DNA from: Rheinheimera sp. A13L
GTDB taxonomy: Bacteria; Pseudomonadota; Gammaproteobacteria; Enterobacterales; Alteromonadaceae
Assembly: GCF_000217935.1 (NCBI RefSeq)
Contig: NZ_AFHI01000034.1
Span: 124,001 to 188,000 of the forward strand
Reading direction: 5' to 3'
DNA: 64,000 bases
This document shows, in pieces, positions 36,101 through 45,851 of the stretch. Each line of letters opens with the position of its first letter. The first letter of the stretch is position 1. Position numbers and translations under genes: made by a program. The notes beneath the pieces were generated by a model. It did not search any database. It was not told where the DNA came from and saw nothing but the letters and a program-made list of their open reading frames with translations.

Positions 36101-37069
36101 ATGACTCTGGACTTTCGCCCTCAGGCCCTGCAGGTGTTGCAGATTGAAGCTGCCGCTGTAACCCAGCTGGCCACCTATATAGACGAAAGTTTTAATCTGG
36201 CCTGTCAGATGATGTTTGACTGCAAAGGCCGGGTCATAGTGATTGGTATGGGTAAATCCGGCCATATCGCCAATAAAATTGCTGCCACTTTAGCCTCTAC
36301 CGGCACCCCCTCTTTTTTTGTTCATCCGGCCGAAGCCAGTCATGGCGATTTAGGCATGATCACCACAGAGGATGTAGTGCTGGCCATTTCCAACTCGGGT
36401 GAAACTGCTGAAGTGCTGGCGATAGTGCCGGTATTAAAACGCCGTGGCATTAAAATGGTGGCTATGACAGGCCGTCCTGAATCTACTTTAGCTGCTTTAT
36501 CCGACGTGCATTTATGTGTTCGGGTTGAACAGGAAGCCTGCCCCTTAGGCCTGGCCCCAACAGCCAGCACTACAGCGACCTTGGCGATGGGTGATGCCAT
36601 AGCCGTTGCCCTTTTGGATGTACGGGGTTTTTCTGCGGATGATTTTGCTTTATCCCATCCGGGTGGCAGCCTGGGTCGTCGCTTATTATTACGCTTAGAA
36701 GATGTGATGCATTTTGGTGATGCCTTGCCACTAGTGCATCAACAGGTCAGCTTAAAAGAGGCGCTGCTGGAAATCTCCCGTAAAGGTTTAGGCATGACGT
36801 CTGTGGTGGATGATTCAGGTAAGCTGGCAGGCTTATTTACCGATGGCGATTTACGCCGGGTGCTGGATCAGCAAGTGGATTTACACAAAGCCAGCATTGC
36901 CAGCCTGATGACCAAAAACTGTATCACGGCCAAACCTGCTATGCTGGCAGCAGAAGCCCTGAAAATCATGGAACAACGCAAAATTAATGGTCTTATTGTA
37001 GTGAACGAACAACATGAACCTGTAGGTGCGTTAAATATGCACGACTTGCTGAAAGCCGGAGTGCTCTGA
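36101..37069 (+). CDS. kdsD: Arabinose-5-phosphate isomerase
   Basis: It converts ribulose 5-phosphate to arabinose 5-phosphate, the first step toward Kdo in lipopolysaccharide. The 322-residue protein has an N-terminal SIS sugar-isomerase domain (GMGKSGHIANKIAATLASTGTPSFFVHPAEASHGD) and two CBS domains (about 205-260 and 270-320). The stop codon overlaps the kdsC start. Confidence 0.97.
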   Translation: MTLDFRPQALQVLQIEAAAVTQLATYIDESFNLACQMMFDCKGRVIVIGMGKSGHIANKIAATLASTGTPSFFVHPAEASHGDLGMITTEDVVLAISNSGETAEVLAIVPVLKRRGIKMVAMTGRPESTLAALSDVHLCVRVEQEACPLGLAPTASTTATLAMGDAIAVALLDVRGFSADDFALSHPGGSLGRRLLLRLEDVMHFGDALPLVHQQVSLKEALLEISRKGLGMTSVVDDSGKLAGLFTDGDLRRVLDQQVDLHKASIASLMTKNCITAKPAMLAAEALKIMEQRKINGLIVVNEQHEPVGALNMHDLLKAGVL

Positions 37070-37626
37070 TGTCTGTTTTATTTGCCCAAATGTATCAGGC
37101 CATCAGCCCGGAACTGGAACAAAAGGCTCAGCAAATCCGTCTGCTGATTTGTGATGTGGATGGCGTGTTTTCTGATGGCCGTATTTATTTAGGCAATCAG
37201 GGCGAAGAACTGAAAGCCTTCCATACCCGGGATGGTTACGGCATTAAAGCCTTACGCCACGCCGGTATTGAAGTGGCAGTGATCACGGGCCGTCGCTCAG
37301 AGATAGTGCAGCAGCGTATGACGTCACTCACTGTGCCTTACATTTATCAGGGTCAGGAAAATAAACTCGCTGCTTTTGCTGAACTCCAGCAAAAACTGGC
37401 ACTCGAAGCCTCACAAATTGCCTTTATCGGAGATGATTTGGCCGACTGGGCCGTGATGCAACATTGTGGTTTAAGTGTTGCTGTGCAAGACGCTCACCCT
37501 TATCTTGCTTTGCATGCTGATTACCGCTGTCAATTACCTGGTGGTTTTGGTGCAGTGCGTGAACTCTGTGATTTGCTGTTGACCAGTCAGGGCAAATTTG
37601 CTGAATTTTCAGGAAGCAGTACATGA
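37069..37626 (+). CDS. kdsC: Kdo-8-phosphate phosphatase
   Basis: It removes the phosphate from Kdo 8-phosphate to give Kdo. The 185-residue HAD hydrolase has the nucleophile motif DVDGVFSDG (residues 26-34), VITGRRS in motif II, and FIGDDLADWAVM in motif IV. The start overlaps kdsD (GATG), and the end overlaps lptC by 4 bp. Confidence 0.97.
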   Translation: MSVLFAQMYQAISPELEQKAQQIRLLICDVDGVFSDGRIYLGNQGEELKAFHTRDGYGIKALRHAGIEVAVITGRRSEIVQQRMTSLTVPYIYQGQENKLAAFAELQQKLALEASQIAFIGDDLADWAVMQHCGLSVAVQDAHPYLALHADYRCQLPGGFGAVRELCDLLLTSQGKFAEFSGSST

Positions 37627-38177
37627 TCCGTCAATTTCTGTGGTTAGTGCTTATTGTGGCCGCTGCCGCTGGTTTTTACAGCTGGCAATTACTGGACCAG
37701 GAGCAAAGTAGCACTCCGGGCAATCAGGACCATCAGCCAGACTATGTGGCTGTCGACCTGACCCGGATGATTTATGATAAAGAAGGCCACTTGTCTGATT
37801 TGATCCGGGCTCAGCGTATGGAGCACTTCGAACGTTTTGGCTTTTTACAGTTTGATTTCCCTATCTACACTATTTACCAGGAAAAAGTGCCATTATGGCA
37901 AGTGACAAGCGAGCAGGCTGTGCTTTATCCTGATGACAAACTCATTCTTGAACACAGAGTGGAGTTGCGCAATATGTCCGCAGACCCACTTTTTACCCGA
38001 ATAGAAACCAATGCAGTTGAGCTTCTGTTTAACACCAACAGCCTGCAATCGAATGAGCAGGTACGAATTTTTGGACTGGGCTTTCAAATCACAGGTAAAG
38101 GTATGCTGGCCGATTTGAACGAACAGAATATTGAGCTGAAACAGCACACAAAAACGGTTTATTACAATGAAAAGTAA
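37623..38177 (+). CDS. lptC: LPS export protein LptC
   Basis: The 184-residue bitopic protein has one N-terminal membrane helix (FLWLVLIVAAAAGFYSW) and a periplasmic beta-jellyroll, with PDYVAVDLTRMIYDKEGHLSDLIRAQRMEHF typical of LptC. It links the inner-membrane LptBFG extractor to LptA. It overlaps lptA by 11 bp. Confidence 0.95.
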   Translation: MIRQFLWLVLIVAAAAGFYSWQLLDQEQSSTPGNQDHQPDYVAVDLTRMIYDKEGHLSDLIRAQRMEHFERFGFLQFDFPIYTIYQEKVPLWQVTSEQAVLYPDDKLILEHRVELRNMSADPLFTRIETNAVELLFNTNSLQSNEQVRIFGLGFQITGKGMLADLNEQNIELKQHTKTVYYNEK

Positions 38178-38661
38178 CATTATTTTACTCAGCCTATGTT
38201 TCGCCTTCAGTGGCTTTTGCCTGGCAGGTCCTGATGACTTCAAAAAAGAGATTCAGGTAGGTTCCGACCGTCAGTTTGGTTCTATTAAAGACAAAGTCAT
38301 GACCTTTGTTGATAACGTCAAAGTAGAACAAGGCAGCCTGCTGATTGAAGCAGACAAACTCGAAGTGCTGGCCACTGCAGGTAAAGGCAAAGAGGTGTTT
38401 ATTGCCTCAGGCCAGCCTGCGACTTACTCGCAGTTACTGGATGGTGAAAAGCCGATTAAAGCCAGTGCCAATGAAATTCGCTACGATGTGGCCAACGGCA
38501 CGCTGGTGCTGACAGGCAATGCTGAACTGAGTCAGAATGGCAGCATGGTGCAAGGCGCGATCATTAAATACAACCTTGAAAAACAAGAACTGGAAGCTGA
38601 ATCTGACGGTAAAAAAACCGAAAGAGTGACCACTGTGTTCAGCCCGGAAGGAAAAGAATAA
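38167..38661 (+). CDS. lptA: LPS transport periplasmic protein LptA
   Basis: The 164-residue protein has a signal peptide (to CLAG) and an OstA-type beta-jellyroll. Recognisable segments are [55 protein letters not shown] and IKYNL. It bridges the periplasm to deliver LPS to the outer membrane. The stop overlaps lptB. Confidence 0.96.
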   Translation: MKSNIILLSLCFAFSGFCLAGPDDFKKEIQVGSDRQFGSIKDKVMTFVDNVKVEQGSLLIEADKLEVLATAGKGKEVFIASGQPATYSQLLDGEKPIKASANEIRYDVANGTLVLTGNAELSQNGSMVQGAIIKYNLEKQELEAESDGKKTERVTTVFSPEGKE

Positions 38662-39383
38662 TGAAGTTAGTCGCGTCCCATCTGGCCAAAAGCTATAAAG
38701 GTCGTCAGGTGGTCAAAGACGTCAGTCTGGAAGTGAATGCGGGTCAAATTGTTGGCTTGTTAGGTCCAAATGGTGCAGGCAAAACCACCACTTTTTATAT
38801 GATTGTTGGTCTGGTCCCATCAGACAAAGGCAAAATCACGCTGGATGACAAAGAAATCACCTTTGATCCTATCCATGCCCGTGCCCGTGCTGGTATTGGC
38901 TACCTGCCGCAGGAAAGCTCAATTTTCCGTAAACTGACAGTGTACGACAATCTTTTAGCCATTTTGCAGCACCGCAAAGACTTAACCGAAGAGCAGCGCG
39001 AAGAAAAAGCCGACGCCCTGCTGGACGAGTTCCATATAGGCCATATCCGTAACAGCCTGGGCATGAGTTTGTCCGGTGGTGAACGTCGCAGAGTGGAAAT
39101 AGCCAGAGCATTGGCTGCGGATCCGGCATTTATCCTGTTAGATGAACCTTTTGCTGGCGTTGATCCCATTTCAGTGTTAGATATTAAAAAAATTATTCAG
39201 CATCTGTGCCAACGGGGCATTGGCGTGTTGATCACAGACCACAATGTACGTGAAACGCTTGATGTCTGTGAAATTGCCTATATTGTAAGTCATGGAGAAC
39301 TGATTGCTGCAGGTACACCGGCTGAGGTTTTAGCAAACCAACAAGTCCGCGATGTCTACCTTGGTGAGCAATTCAGGTTATAG
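38661..39383 (+). CDS. lptB: LPS export ATPase LptB
   Basis: This 240-residue ABC ATPase has Walker [10 protein letters not shown] (37-45), the signature LSGGERRR, and Walker [16 protein letters not shown]. It powers LPS extraction with LptFG. The A of its ATG is shared with the lptA stop codon, and rpoN follows. Confidence 0.98.
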   Translation: MKLVASHLAKSYKGRQVVKDVSLEVNAGQIVGLLGPNGAGKTTTFYMIVGLVPSDKGKITLDDKEITFDPIHARARAGIGYLPQESSIFRKLTVYDNLLAILQHRKDLTEEQREEKADALLDEFHIGHIRNSLGMSLSGGERRRVEIARALAADPAFILLDEPFAGVDPISVLDIKKIIQHLCQRGIGVLITDHNVRETLDVCEIAYIVSHGELIAAGTPAEVLANQQVRDVYLGEQFRL

Positions 39384-39430
39384 TTTAAAACAACATCCGA
39401 ATAGGGTTGTTTGGAGAAAATAAGAAGTAC

Positions 39431-40924
39431 ATGAAACCGTCTCTGCAACTTCGTCTTGGTCAGCAGCTCACAATGACTCCTCAATTGCAGCAAGCAATCA
39501 AATTGCTGCAACTGTCCACCATTGAACTGCAACAGGAAATTCAGGAAGCTCTGGATGCCAATCCATTGCTGGAAGCTGAAGATGACTATGCTGTATTTCA
39601 GGAACCTTCTTCCAAAGATTTAAATCACGGCGCTGAGTTTGACGCTCCAGACTACGACAGCAGCCATGATGAACATTATGAGCCTGAGGTAAAGGACAGC
39701 AGCGAAGCGATGTCCGAGCAAAACATCAAAGAAGATCTGCCGCTGGACAGCCATTGGGATGATTTAGTCAGCGCAGCCCCTGTGGCAGGTGCCAATAATT
39801 ACAACGGTGATGAAGACACTGTATTTCAGGGTGAAACCAGCGAAACCCTGCAGGACTATTTACGCTGGCAAATGCAACTGACGCCTTTTTCAGACACAGA
39901 CCGTACCATTGCTGAGATCATCATCGAAGCCATAGATGAAAACGGCTTATTGACCATAGACACAGACGAAATTCTTGAGTCTTTGGGCATGCCCGATGTG
40001 GAAGCCGACGAAGTTGAAGCTGTGATTAAACGTATCCAGTTATTTGACCCTATAGGTGTTGGTGCCCGCACTATTCAGGAATGTTTATTGGTACAACTGC
40101 GCCAGTTTGACCCAAAAACACCTTATCTGGCAGAAACACGTCATATTATTAAAGAATATACTGACTTTTTAGCGAACAGAGATTTCCGTTCTCTGATGCG
40201 TGTGACTAAACTCAAAGAAGACGACTTAAAAGAAGTGATGCGCCTGATCCACAGTCTGAACCCACGACCTGGGGCAGATGTGATTCGACAAGAACAGTCG
40301 TATGTGATCCCTGATGTCTCGGTAGCGAAAATTAAAGGACGCTGGATGGTTGAGTTAAATCCTGATGCGATGCCAAAGATCAGAATTAACGAGCAATATG
40401 CTGCCATGTCACGTAACGCCCGTAACGCCTCCGATGGTCAGTTTATCCGTTCCCATTTGCAGGAAGCCAAATGGTTTTTAAAAAGTCTGGAAAGCCGCAA
40501 CGAAACTTTACTTAAAGTTGCCAACTGCATAGTGCAGCAGCAGCAGGCGTTTTTTGAGCACGGCGAAGAAGCCATGAAACCCATGGTATTAAACGATGTA
40601 GCTGAAATGGTGGGAATGCATGAATCAACAATTTCCCGTGTTACCACACAAAAATATATGCACACTCCCAGAGGAATATTTGAACTTAAGTTCTTTTTCT
40701 CCAGTCATGTAAGTACAGAGAGTGGCGGTGAATGTTCATCCACCGCAATCCGCGCCTTTATAAAAAAATTGGTGGCGGCGGAAAATCCTGCCAAACCTTT
40801 AAGTGATAGCAGGATGGCAGAAATACTGTCAGAACAAGGAATTAATGTCGCACGGCGAACCATTGCCAAGTACCGTGAAGCCTTGTTTATTCCGCCGTCT
40901 AATCAGCGCAAGAGCTTGCTTTAA
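39431..40924 (+). CDS. rpoN: RNA polymerase sigma-54 factor
   Basis: The 497-residue factor starts at ATG 39431 ([28 protein letters not shown]), the family start, rather than the TTG eight codons earlier. It has the Gln/Leu-rich activator-interacting region I, an acidic region II, the core-binding domain, and the C-terminal RpoN box [10 protein letters not shown]. It directs transcription of nitrogen and other activator-dependent genes. Confidence 0.98.
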   Translation: MKPSLQLRLGQQLTMTPQLQQAIKLLQLSTIELQQEIQEALDANPLLEAEDDYAVFQEPSSKDLNHGAEFDAPDYDSSHDEHYEPEVKDSSEAMSEQNIKEDLPLDSHWDDLVSAAPVAGANNYNGDEDTVFQGETSETLQDYLRWQMQLTPFSDTDRTIAEIIIEAIDENGLLTIDTDEILESLGMPDVEADEVEAVIKRIQLFDPIGVGARTIQECLLVQLRQFDPKTPYLAETRHIIKEYTDFLANRDFRSLMRVTKLKEDDLKEVMRLIHSLNPRPGADVIRQEQSYVIPDVSVAKIKGRWMVELNPDAMPKIRINEQYAAMSRNARNASDGQFIRSHLQEAKWFLKSLESRNETLLKVANCIVQQQQAFFEHGEEAMKPMVLNDVAEMVGMHESTISRVTTQKYMHTPRGIFELKFFFSSHVSTESGGECSSTAIRAFIKKLVAAENPAKPLSDSRMAEILSEQGINVARRTIAKYREALFIPPSNQRKSLL

Positions 40925-40949
40925 CAGCTCTACAAAGAAGGAAGAGTCT

Positions 40950-41237
40950 ATGCAAATCAACTTAACTGGTCGTCATGTAGAAATCACTGAAGCACTGAAA
41001 GAGTACGTCGATAGCAAATTTTCCAAACTTGAACGTCATTTTGATCATATTAATAATGTACATGTAGTGCTGAACGTGGAAAAATTAAAACAGATTGCAG
41101 AGGCTAAGATGCACCTCAACGGAGGTGAAGTATTCGCTGTATCGGAAGACGAAAATATGTACGCTGCGATAGACCAGCTTATCGATAAACTGGATCGCCA
41201 AGTTATTAAACATAAAGAGAAAATTTCTCGTCATTGA
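40950..41237 (+). CDS. hpf: Ribosome hibernation promoting factor, short form
   Basis: This 95-residue protein (MQINLTGRHVEITEALKEYVDSKFSKLERHF) is the short HPF that stabilises 100S ribosome dimers in stationary phase. It starts at ATG 40950 with AAGGAAGAG upstream; the frame extends upstream into rpoN without meaning. It sits 25 bp behind rpoN, as usual. Confidence 0.97.
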   Translation: MQINLTGRHVEITEALKEYVDSKFSKLERHFDHINNVHVVLNVEKLKQIAEAKMHLNGGEVFAVSEDENMYAAIDQLIDKLDRQVIKHKEKISRH

Positions 41238-41247
41238 TTCTGAAACT

Positions 41248-41718
41248 ATGAACCTGAGCTCAATGTTATCGGAGGACTGCACCAAGAGTGCGGTCCTTTT
41301 TAATAGTAAAAAACGCATTCTGGAATACATAGCTGAACTGGCACATCAGCGGTTACCGGAAATTCCTGAGTACAACATACTCGAAGCCCTGATGAGCCGT
41401 GAAAAGCTTGGCTCTACAGGTATTGGTGGTGGTATTGCTATTCCTCATGGCAAATTAAAAAGTGTCACCACACCTATGCTGGTGTTTGTTGTCAGCAAAG
41501 ATCCGATACAGTTTGATGCTATTGATAACCAGGCCGTGGATATTTTTTGTGCCATCCTGATCCCTGAAAACCAGTGTCAAACCCATTTATCCACCTTATC
41601 AGGTATAGCCCGGATGCTTAGCCAAAAAGATTTCACCAAAAAAATCCGTCATAGTGCAAACAGCCACGACTTGTATCAGTTGCTGATGACGGGCTCTGAA
41701 CAGGTGATAGCAAAATGA
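41248..41718 (+). CDS. ptsN: Nitrogen-PTS EIIA component
   Basis: The 156-residue EIIA-Ntr has the phosphorylatable His67 in GGGIAIPHGKL. It takes phosphate from Npr and works as a regulatory output rather than in sugar uptake. It is part of the rpoN-hpf-ptsN-rapZ-npr run and overlaps rapZ by 4 bp. Confidence 0.96.
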   Translation: MNLSSMLSEDCTKSAVLFNSKKRILEYIAELAHQRLPEIPEYNILEALMSREKLGSTGIGGGIAIPHGKLKSVTTPMLVFVVSKDPIQFDAIDNQAVDIFCAILIPENQCQTHLSTLSGIARMLSQKDFTKKIRHSANSHDLYQLLMTGSEQVIAK

Positions 41719-42572
41719 AGTTACTGGTCGTCAGCGGTCGATCGGGTTCGGGCAAATCTGTTGCCCTGCGCGTGATGGAAGACCTGGGTTATTATTGTGT
41801 GGATAACATCCCGGTTAATTTATTGCCCACTTTGGCTAATGCCGTTATGGGACAATATGAGCGAGTCGCGGTCAGTATAGATGTGCGGAATTTACCGCAG
41901 GACCCCGAAGAGCTCACAGATATCCTGTCTTATCTGCCGCACAAAGTTGACCTGACCATTCTTTACCTCGACGCCGACCATACCAGTTTAATTAAACGCT
42001 TCAGCGAAACCCGCCGCTTGCATCCTTTGTCACATCAGGCCATGTCACTGGATGAAGCGATACAACGCGAACAGCAGCTGCTGGACCCCATCTCAAGCCG
42101 TGCTGATTTATATCTGGATACCACAGAGCTGAACGTACATCAGCTGGCAGAACAGCTTAGGGAGCGGATCCTGGGGCAAAAAACTGGCCGGCTGGTTATT
42201 TTGTTTGAATCTTTTGGTTTTAAATACGGTATTCCTAAAGACGCCGATTATGTATTTGATGCGCGCTTTTTACCGAACCCACATTGGGAACCTGAACTGA
42301 AAATTCTGACGGGGCTGGATCAACCTGTACAGGACTACCTGTCTTCACAAGCTGTGGTAGCTCAGTATATCTGGCAAATTAATCAGTTTATTGGCACCTG
42401 GCTGCCGCATTTAGAACGTAACAACCGCAGCTACCTGACCATAGCTATTGGCTGCACCGGTGGCCAACACCGTTCAGTTTATATCGCTGAATCTTTGGCT
42501 GAAAGTTACCGCTTACAACGCGAGGATGTGCAAATTCGTCATCGCGAACTGGTAAGACATCATGGCCGATAA
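41715..42572 (+). CDS. rapZ: RNase adapter RapZ
   Basis: The 285-residue protein has an N-terminal P-loop SGRSGSGKSVALRVMEDLGYYCVDNIP and a C-terminal domain with FGFKYGIPKDADYVFDARFLPNPHW and the GCTGGQHRSVY motif. In enterics RapZ controls glucosamine-6-phosphate supply through decay of the sRNA GlmZ. It overlaps npr by 11 bp. Confidence 0.97.
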   Translation: MKLLVVSGRSGSGKSVALRVMEDLGYYCVDNIPVNLLPTLANAVMGQYERVAVSIDVRNLPQDPEELTDILSYLPHKVDLTILYLDADHTSLIKRFSETRRLHPLSHQAMSLDEAIQREQQLLDPISSRADLYLDTTELNVHQLAEQLRERILGQKTGRLVILFESFGFKYGIPKDADYVFDARFLPNPHWEPELKILTGLDQPVQDYLSSQAVVAQYIWQINQFIGTWLPHLERNNRSYLTIAIGCTGGQHRSVYIAESLAESYRLQREDVQIRHRELVRHHGR

Positions 42573-42840
42573 ATTTCAAAAAACAGTCACTATCGTGAAT
42601 CAGCTGGGTTTACATGCCAGGGCTGCCACTAAGCTGGTGCAATTATGCCGTCAGTTTGATGCCAAAATAGAGTTACAACAGGAAGGCCAGACCGCAGATG
42701 CCAGCAGTGTGCTTGCACTGTTAATGCTGGCGAGCAGTAAAGGTAAAACTCTGGAAGTCTGCACCCAAGGTGCAGAGGCTCAGCAAGCTTTAACCGCTGT
42801 AGTGGCTTTAATCGAAAACGGCTTCGACGAAGAAAACTAA
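42562..42840 (+). CDS. ptsO: Nitrogen-PTS phosphocarrier Npr
   Basis: This 92-residue HPr-like protein has the phosphorylation site His18 in NQLGLHARAATKLVQL. It relays phosphate from EI-Ntr (PtsP, not in this window) to PtsN. It is the last gene of the rpoN run. Confidence 0.96.
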   Translation: MADKFQKTVTIVNQLGLHARAATKLVQLCRQFDAKIELQQEGQTADASSVLALLMLASSKGKTLEVCTQGAEAQQALTAVVALIENGFDEEN

Positions 42841-42860
42841 CACCAGAGTAAATACAGTAC

Positions 42861-43193
42861 TCAGAGATCGGCGTTTTGTTTTCCTGAGGTGTGTGCAGAG
42901 GTCTTCAGTTTTAAATGCAGCGCCGCCTTCACCAACATATGAGCGGTAATAGGTGCTGTAATAAATAAGAACAAGGCAATCAGTAACTGCTGTAAATTTA
43001 ACTCCCCTTTGACGAAGTTAAAATAGACGATAGAAGCCAGCACTAAAGCCCCCAAGCCCAGCGTTGTAGCTTTGGTTGGGCCATGCAAACGGGTATAAAA
43101 ATCCGGTAATTTCACCAGAGCAACAGAGCCTAACAACACAAATAAAGATCCTGCCACAGCCAGCAGGGCCACCAGCCATTCAAGCCAACTCAT
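42861..43193 (-). CDS. mrpG: Mrp-type cation/proton antiporter subunit G
   Basis: The 110-residue subunit has three membrane helices and the hallmark VALVKLPDFYTRLHGPTKATTLG. It is the last gene of the Mrp operon and convergent with the npr gene, only 20 bp away. Confidence 0.94.
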   Translation of the reverse strand: MSWLEWLVALLAVAGSLFVLLGSVALVKLPDFYTRLHGPTKATTLGLGALVLASIVYFNFVKGELNLQQLLIALFLFITAPITAHMLVKAALHLKLKTSAHTSGKQNADL

Positions 43194-43229
43194 ATTTCGC
43201 TCCTTAGTCTTAGTGTTTTATTCAGCACT

Positions 43230-43499
43230 TTACTCAATGATATCGCCACGCAGTAAAAACTTACATACAGCCACAGTACTGACAAAACCCAGCATCGCAA
43301 TCAGCAAAGCCACTTCAAAATTTAAGCTGGTCCGCAGATAAATGCCGTACAGCAACAACAAAGCTATGCTGTTGATATACATAGTATCGAGAGCCAATAA
43401 GCGGTCTATTACCGAAGGCCCACGAATAGCCGCATACAAATTCATTAATAAGGCGAGTCCCACCACACAAAAACAGCCTTGCAAAATCAGATCAAGCAT
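43230..43499 (-). CDS. mrpF: Mrp-type antiporter subunit F
   Basis: This 89-residue protein has three membrane segments and the conserved GPSVIDRLLALDTMYINSIALLLLYGI. The start abuts the mrpE stop. The subunit is needed for assembly of the complex. Confidence 0.94.
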   Translation of the reverse strand: MLDLILQGCFCVVGLALLMNLYAAIRGPSVIDRLLALDTMYINSIALLLLYGIYLRTSLNFEVALLIAMLGFVSTVAVCKFLLRGDIIE

Positions 43500-44008
43500 T
43501 AAAATATCTCCTTTAATGGAGCTTCGTAGCGCTCTTTGATCTGCTGAATTAACTCAGCTTCATCGGCTAAATCCAGCACATGCACCAGCAAATAACGTGG
43601 CTCATCAATACCTGCATTCAAAGGTAAAACCTCGGCGCTCACAGTACCAGGCGTTAAAGAGACAGTACTGGCCAAAAAAGTAATAGACAGATTGTCTGTT
43701 AAATCCAGCGGTACCTTAATAAAGGCTGGCCGCAAGCGTTTATTCGGCCCCACCACAAGCCGCACAACCTGCATATTAGCCACTACAATATCCCATAACA
43801 CCATCAGGCCATAACGTATGGCGGTGCCAGGACTTTTCATGCCAGGCTGAACCAGACGGAACTTATGAATAAGCTGTGGAATTAACCAGGCCAATACCAC
43901 ACCAAAAAACAAATGGAAAAACTCCACGCTGTTATTCAGTAAAAGCCAGACCAAAAATAAAAACAGACTACGAATGGGGGTTGGCCACCACTTCTTTAGC
44001 GATTTCAT
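43499..44008 (-). CDS. mrpE: Mrp-type antiporter subunit E
   Basis: The 169-residue protein has two N-terminal membrane helices and a cytoplasmic domain with TFLASTVSLTPGTVSAEV, the MrpE signature. ATG 44008 is preceded by GGGAG. The longer frame upstream only reads through mrpD. The start shares a TGATG junction with the mrpD stop region. Confidence 0.93.
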   Translation of the reverse strand: MKSLKKWWPTPIRSLFLFLVWLLLNNSVEFFHLFFGVVLAWLIPQLIHKFRLVQPGMKSPGTAIRYGLMVLWDIVVANMQVVRLVVGPNKRLRPAFIKVPLDLTDNLSITFLASTVSLTPGTVSAEVLPLNAGIDEPRYLLVHVLDLADEAELIQQIKERYEAPLKEIF

Positions 44009-45498
44009 CAGAAGGCTCCCGGAGTGAGATGAGCAATAGCCTGCAACTGAGCCGCTGCAGCCTGACACCATTCGGTTAAAGGCCCTGCAAACAGACTTAA
44101 CAAAGGACTGGCCAACACCAACAGTACCAGTGCAGTACCGCGACGCCCACCCGCCATGCGGGCTTCTGTATCAGTTCCGGCGACTTGCCAGAATAAAATG
44201 CTGCCCGCTCTGCTTAATGCAATCAGCAACAACAAACTGCTGCCTAATAAGGCCGACCAGTACCACAACATAGCATTGCCTTGTGGCACTGCTTGCAACA
44301 GCAATAACTTACCAATGAAGCCAGAAAATGGCGGCATGCCTACTATGCTCAGTGCAACCACAATAAAGGCTGAACCAAGCAACACTGGTTGGGCGACTTT
44401 CCGGCCATTCACTAAACGGTCTCCGGCTTTTCCACGCTGATGAGCAATCAAATCGGCCAGTAAAAATAAGGCTGCTGTAGCCAGAGTTGAATGCACCAGA
44501 TAATACAGCAGGGCTTGCACGGACTCAGGTGTACCTAATGACAGAATAGCGACCAAAGAGCCAACAGACACCACCACCAGATAACTGGCCATTTTACGTA
44601 AATCTTCACTGGCTAAAACGCCCAGTACACCCATCACAATAGTCAGAAGACCAGCCCACCAGAGCACAGGGAAGACCCAACTTGCGACAAAACCAGCGTC
44701 CTGCAGCACCATAGCAAAGACCCGCAGCAGGCTGTAAATACCAACCTTGGTCATAATGGCAAACAATGCAGCCACAGCTGGCGTGACCGAAGAATAAGCG
44801 CTACCTAACCAGAAATGCAGAGGCATCACTGCGGCTTTTAAGCCAAACACCACCAACAGCAGCGCCACAGCAGCCTGCAATAACTGCAGTTGAGTGTCTG
44901 ACAAAGTTGCGACTTTAGCGCCCAAATCCAGCATATTCAGTGTGCCTGAAGCACCATAAATCAATGCCAGTGCAAACAAAAATAAGGCCGACCCCACCAG
45001 ATTCAGAACAACATAATGCACTGCAGCTTTGGTTTTTGCTTTGCCACCACCATGGATCAATAAGGAGTAGGACGCAATCAGCAGCACTTCAAAAAATACA
45101 AAGAGGTTAAATAAATCTGCAGTTAAAAAGGCGCCGTTAATACCCATCAGTTGGAAATGCAGCAAAGAATGAAAGAAAAATCCCCCCTCATCTTCACCAC
45201 TGCTGGCATATAAACTGGATGCAACTGCCAGTACAGCTGTCAGACACAACATCAGGCTACTGACCTGATCCAATAATAAACTGATACCAAAAGGTGCAGC
45301 CCAGTTCCCCAGTTGATAGAGTTGGGCCGGGTTATTGGTGCTTTGTATCAGCAGCACAATACTGCATAACAACAACACAATAGAGCCGCCGACACTCAAA
45401 TAACGGCGCAATAACAAGCTGCGGTCAAAAGGGGGCAACAAGGTCAGCAAAGCCACCAGCAAAGGCCAAATGATCGGCAAAATAATCAGATGGTTCAT
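44008..45498 (-). CDS. mrpD: Mrp-type antiporter subunit D (NuoM/N-like)
   Basis: This 496-residue membrane protein has about 14 helices and is related to the proton-pumping subunits of complex I. The conserved PxxFxGFIGKLLLL region and the LKAAVMPLHFWLGSAYSSVTPAVAALFAIMTKVGIYSLLR block with ion-channel residues are visible. It is expected to be one of the two ion-translocating subunits, with MrpA. Confidence 0.96.
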   Translation of the reverse strand: MNHLIILPIIWPLLVALLTLLPPFDRSLLLRRYLSVGGSIVLLLCSIVLLIQSTNNPAQLYQLGNWAAPFGISLLLDQVSSLMLCLTAVLAVASSLYASSGEDEGGFFFHSLLHFQLMGINGAFLTADLFNLFVFFEVLLIASYSLLIHGGGKAKTKAAVHYVVLNLVGSALFLFALALIYGASGTLNMLDLGAKVATLSDTQLQLLQAAVALLLVVFGLKAAVMPLHFWLGSAYSSVTPAVAALFAIMTKVGIYSLLRVFAMVLQDAGFVASWVFPVLWWAGLLTIVMGVLGVLASEDLRKMASYLVVVSVGSLVAILSLGTPESVQALLYYLVHSTLATAALFLLADLIAHQRGKAGDRLVNGRKVAQPVLLGSAFIVVALSIVGMPPFSGFIGKLLLLQAVPQGNAMLWYWSALLGSSLLLLIALSRAGSILFWQVAGTDTEARMAGGRRGTALVLLVLASPLLSLFAGPLTEWCQAAAAQLQAIAHLTPGAF

Positions 45499-45851
45499 GA
45501 CGAAGCTCCCTGCCGGGTGTTTTTCGCTACGGGTAATTTACCATCCACATGATCATTACCTAAATCAGCACGAGCGCGGATGGACAACACCACCAGAAAA
45601 GCTGTCATCGCAAAACCAATCACAATAGCAGTCAGCACCAGAGCCTGAGGCAGCGGATCGGCATATTCTTCAGTGGCATTGAGCACAGCACCAGCCCCTA
45701 TTTTTAATCCGCCACTGGAAAAAATGAATAAATTCACTGCATAAGACAACATGGTCAACCCCAGCATCACAGCAAAGGTTCTGGCCCGTAAAATCAGAAA
45801 CACAGCGCAGCAGGTAAGCACACCTATAATAATAGCGACCAATAATTCCAT
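45495..45851 (-). CDS. mrpC: Mrp-type antiporter subunit C (NuoK-like)
   Basis: The 118-residue protein has three membrane helices and the NuoK-type segment LGLTMLSYAVNLFIFSSGGL followed by DPLPQALVLTAIVIGFAMTAFLVVL. It overlaps mrpD by 4 bp and mrpA by one base. Confidence 0.95.
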   Translation of the reverse strand: MELLVAIIIGVLTCCAVFLILRARTFAVMLGLTMLSYAVNLFIFSSGGLKIGAGAVLNATEEYADPLPQALVLTAIVIGFAMTAFLVVLSIRARADLGNDHVDGKLPVAKNTRQGASS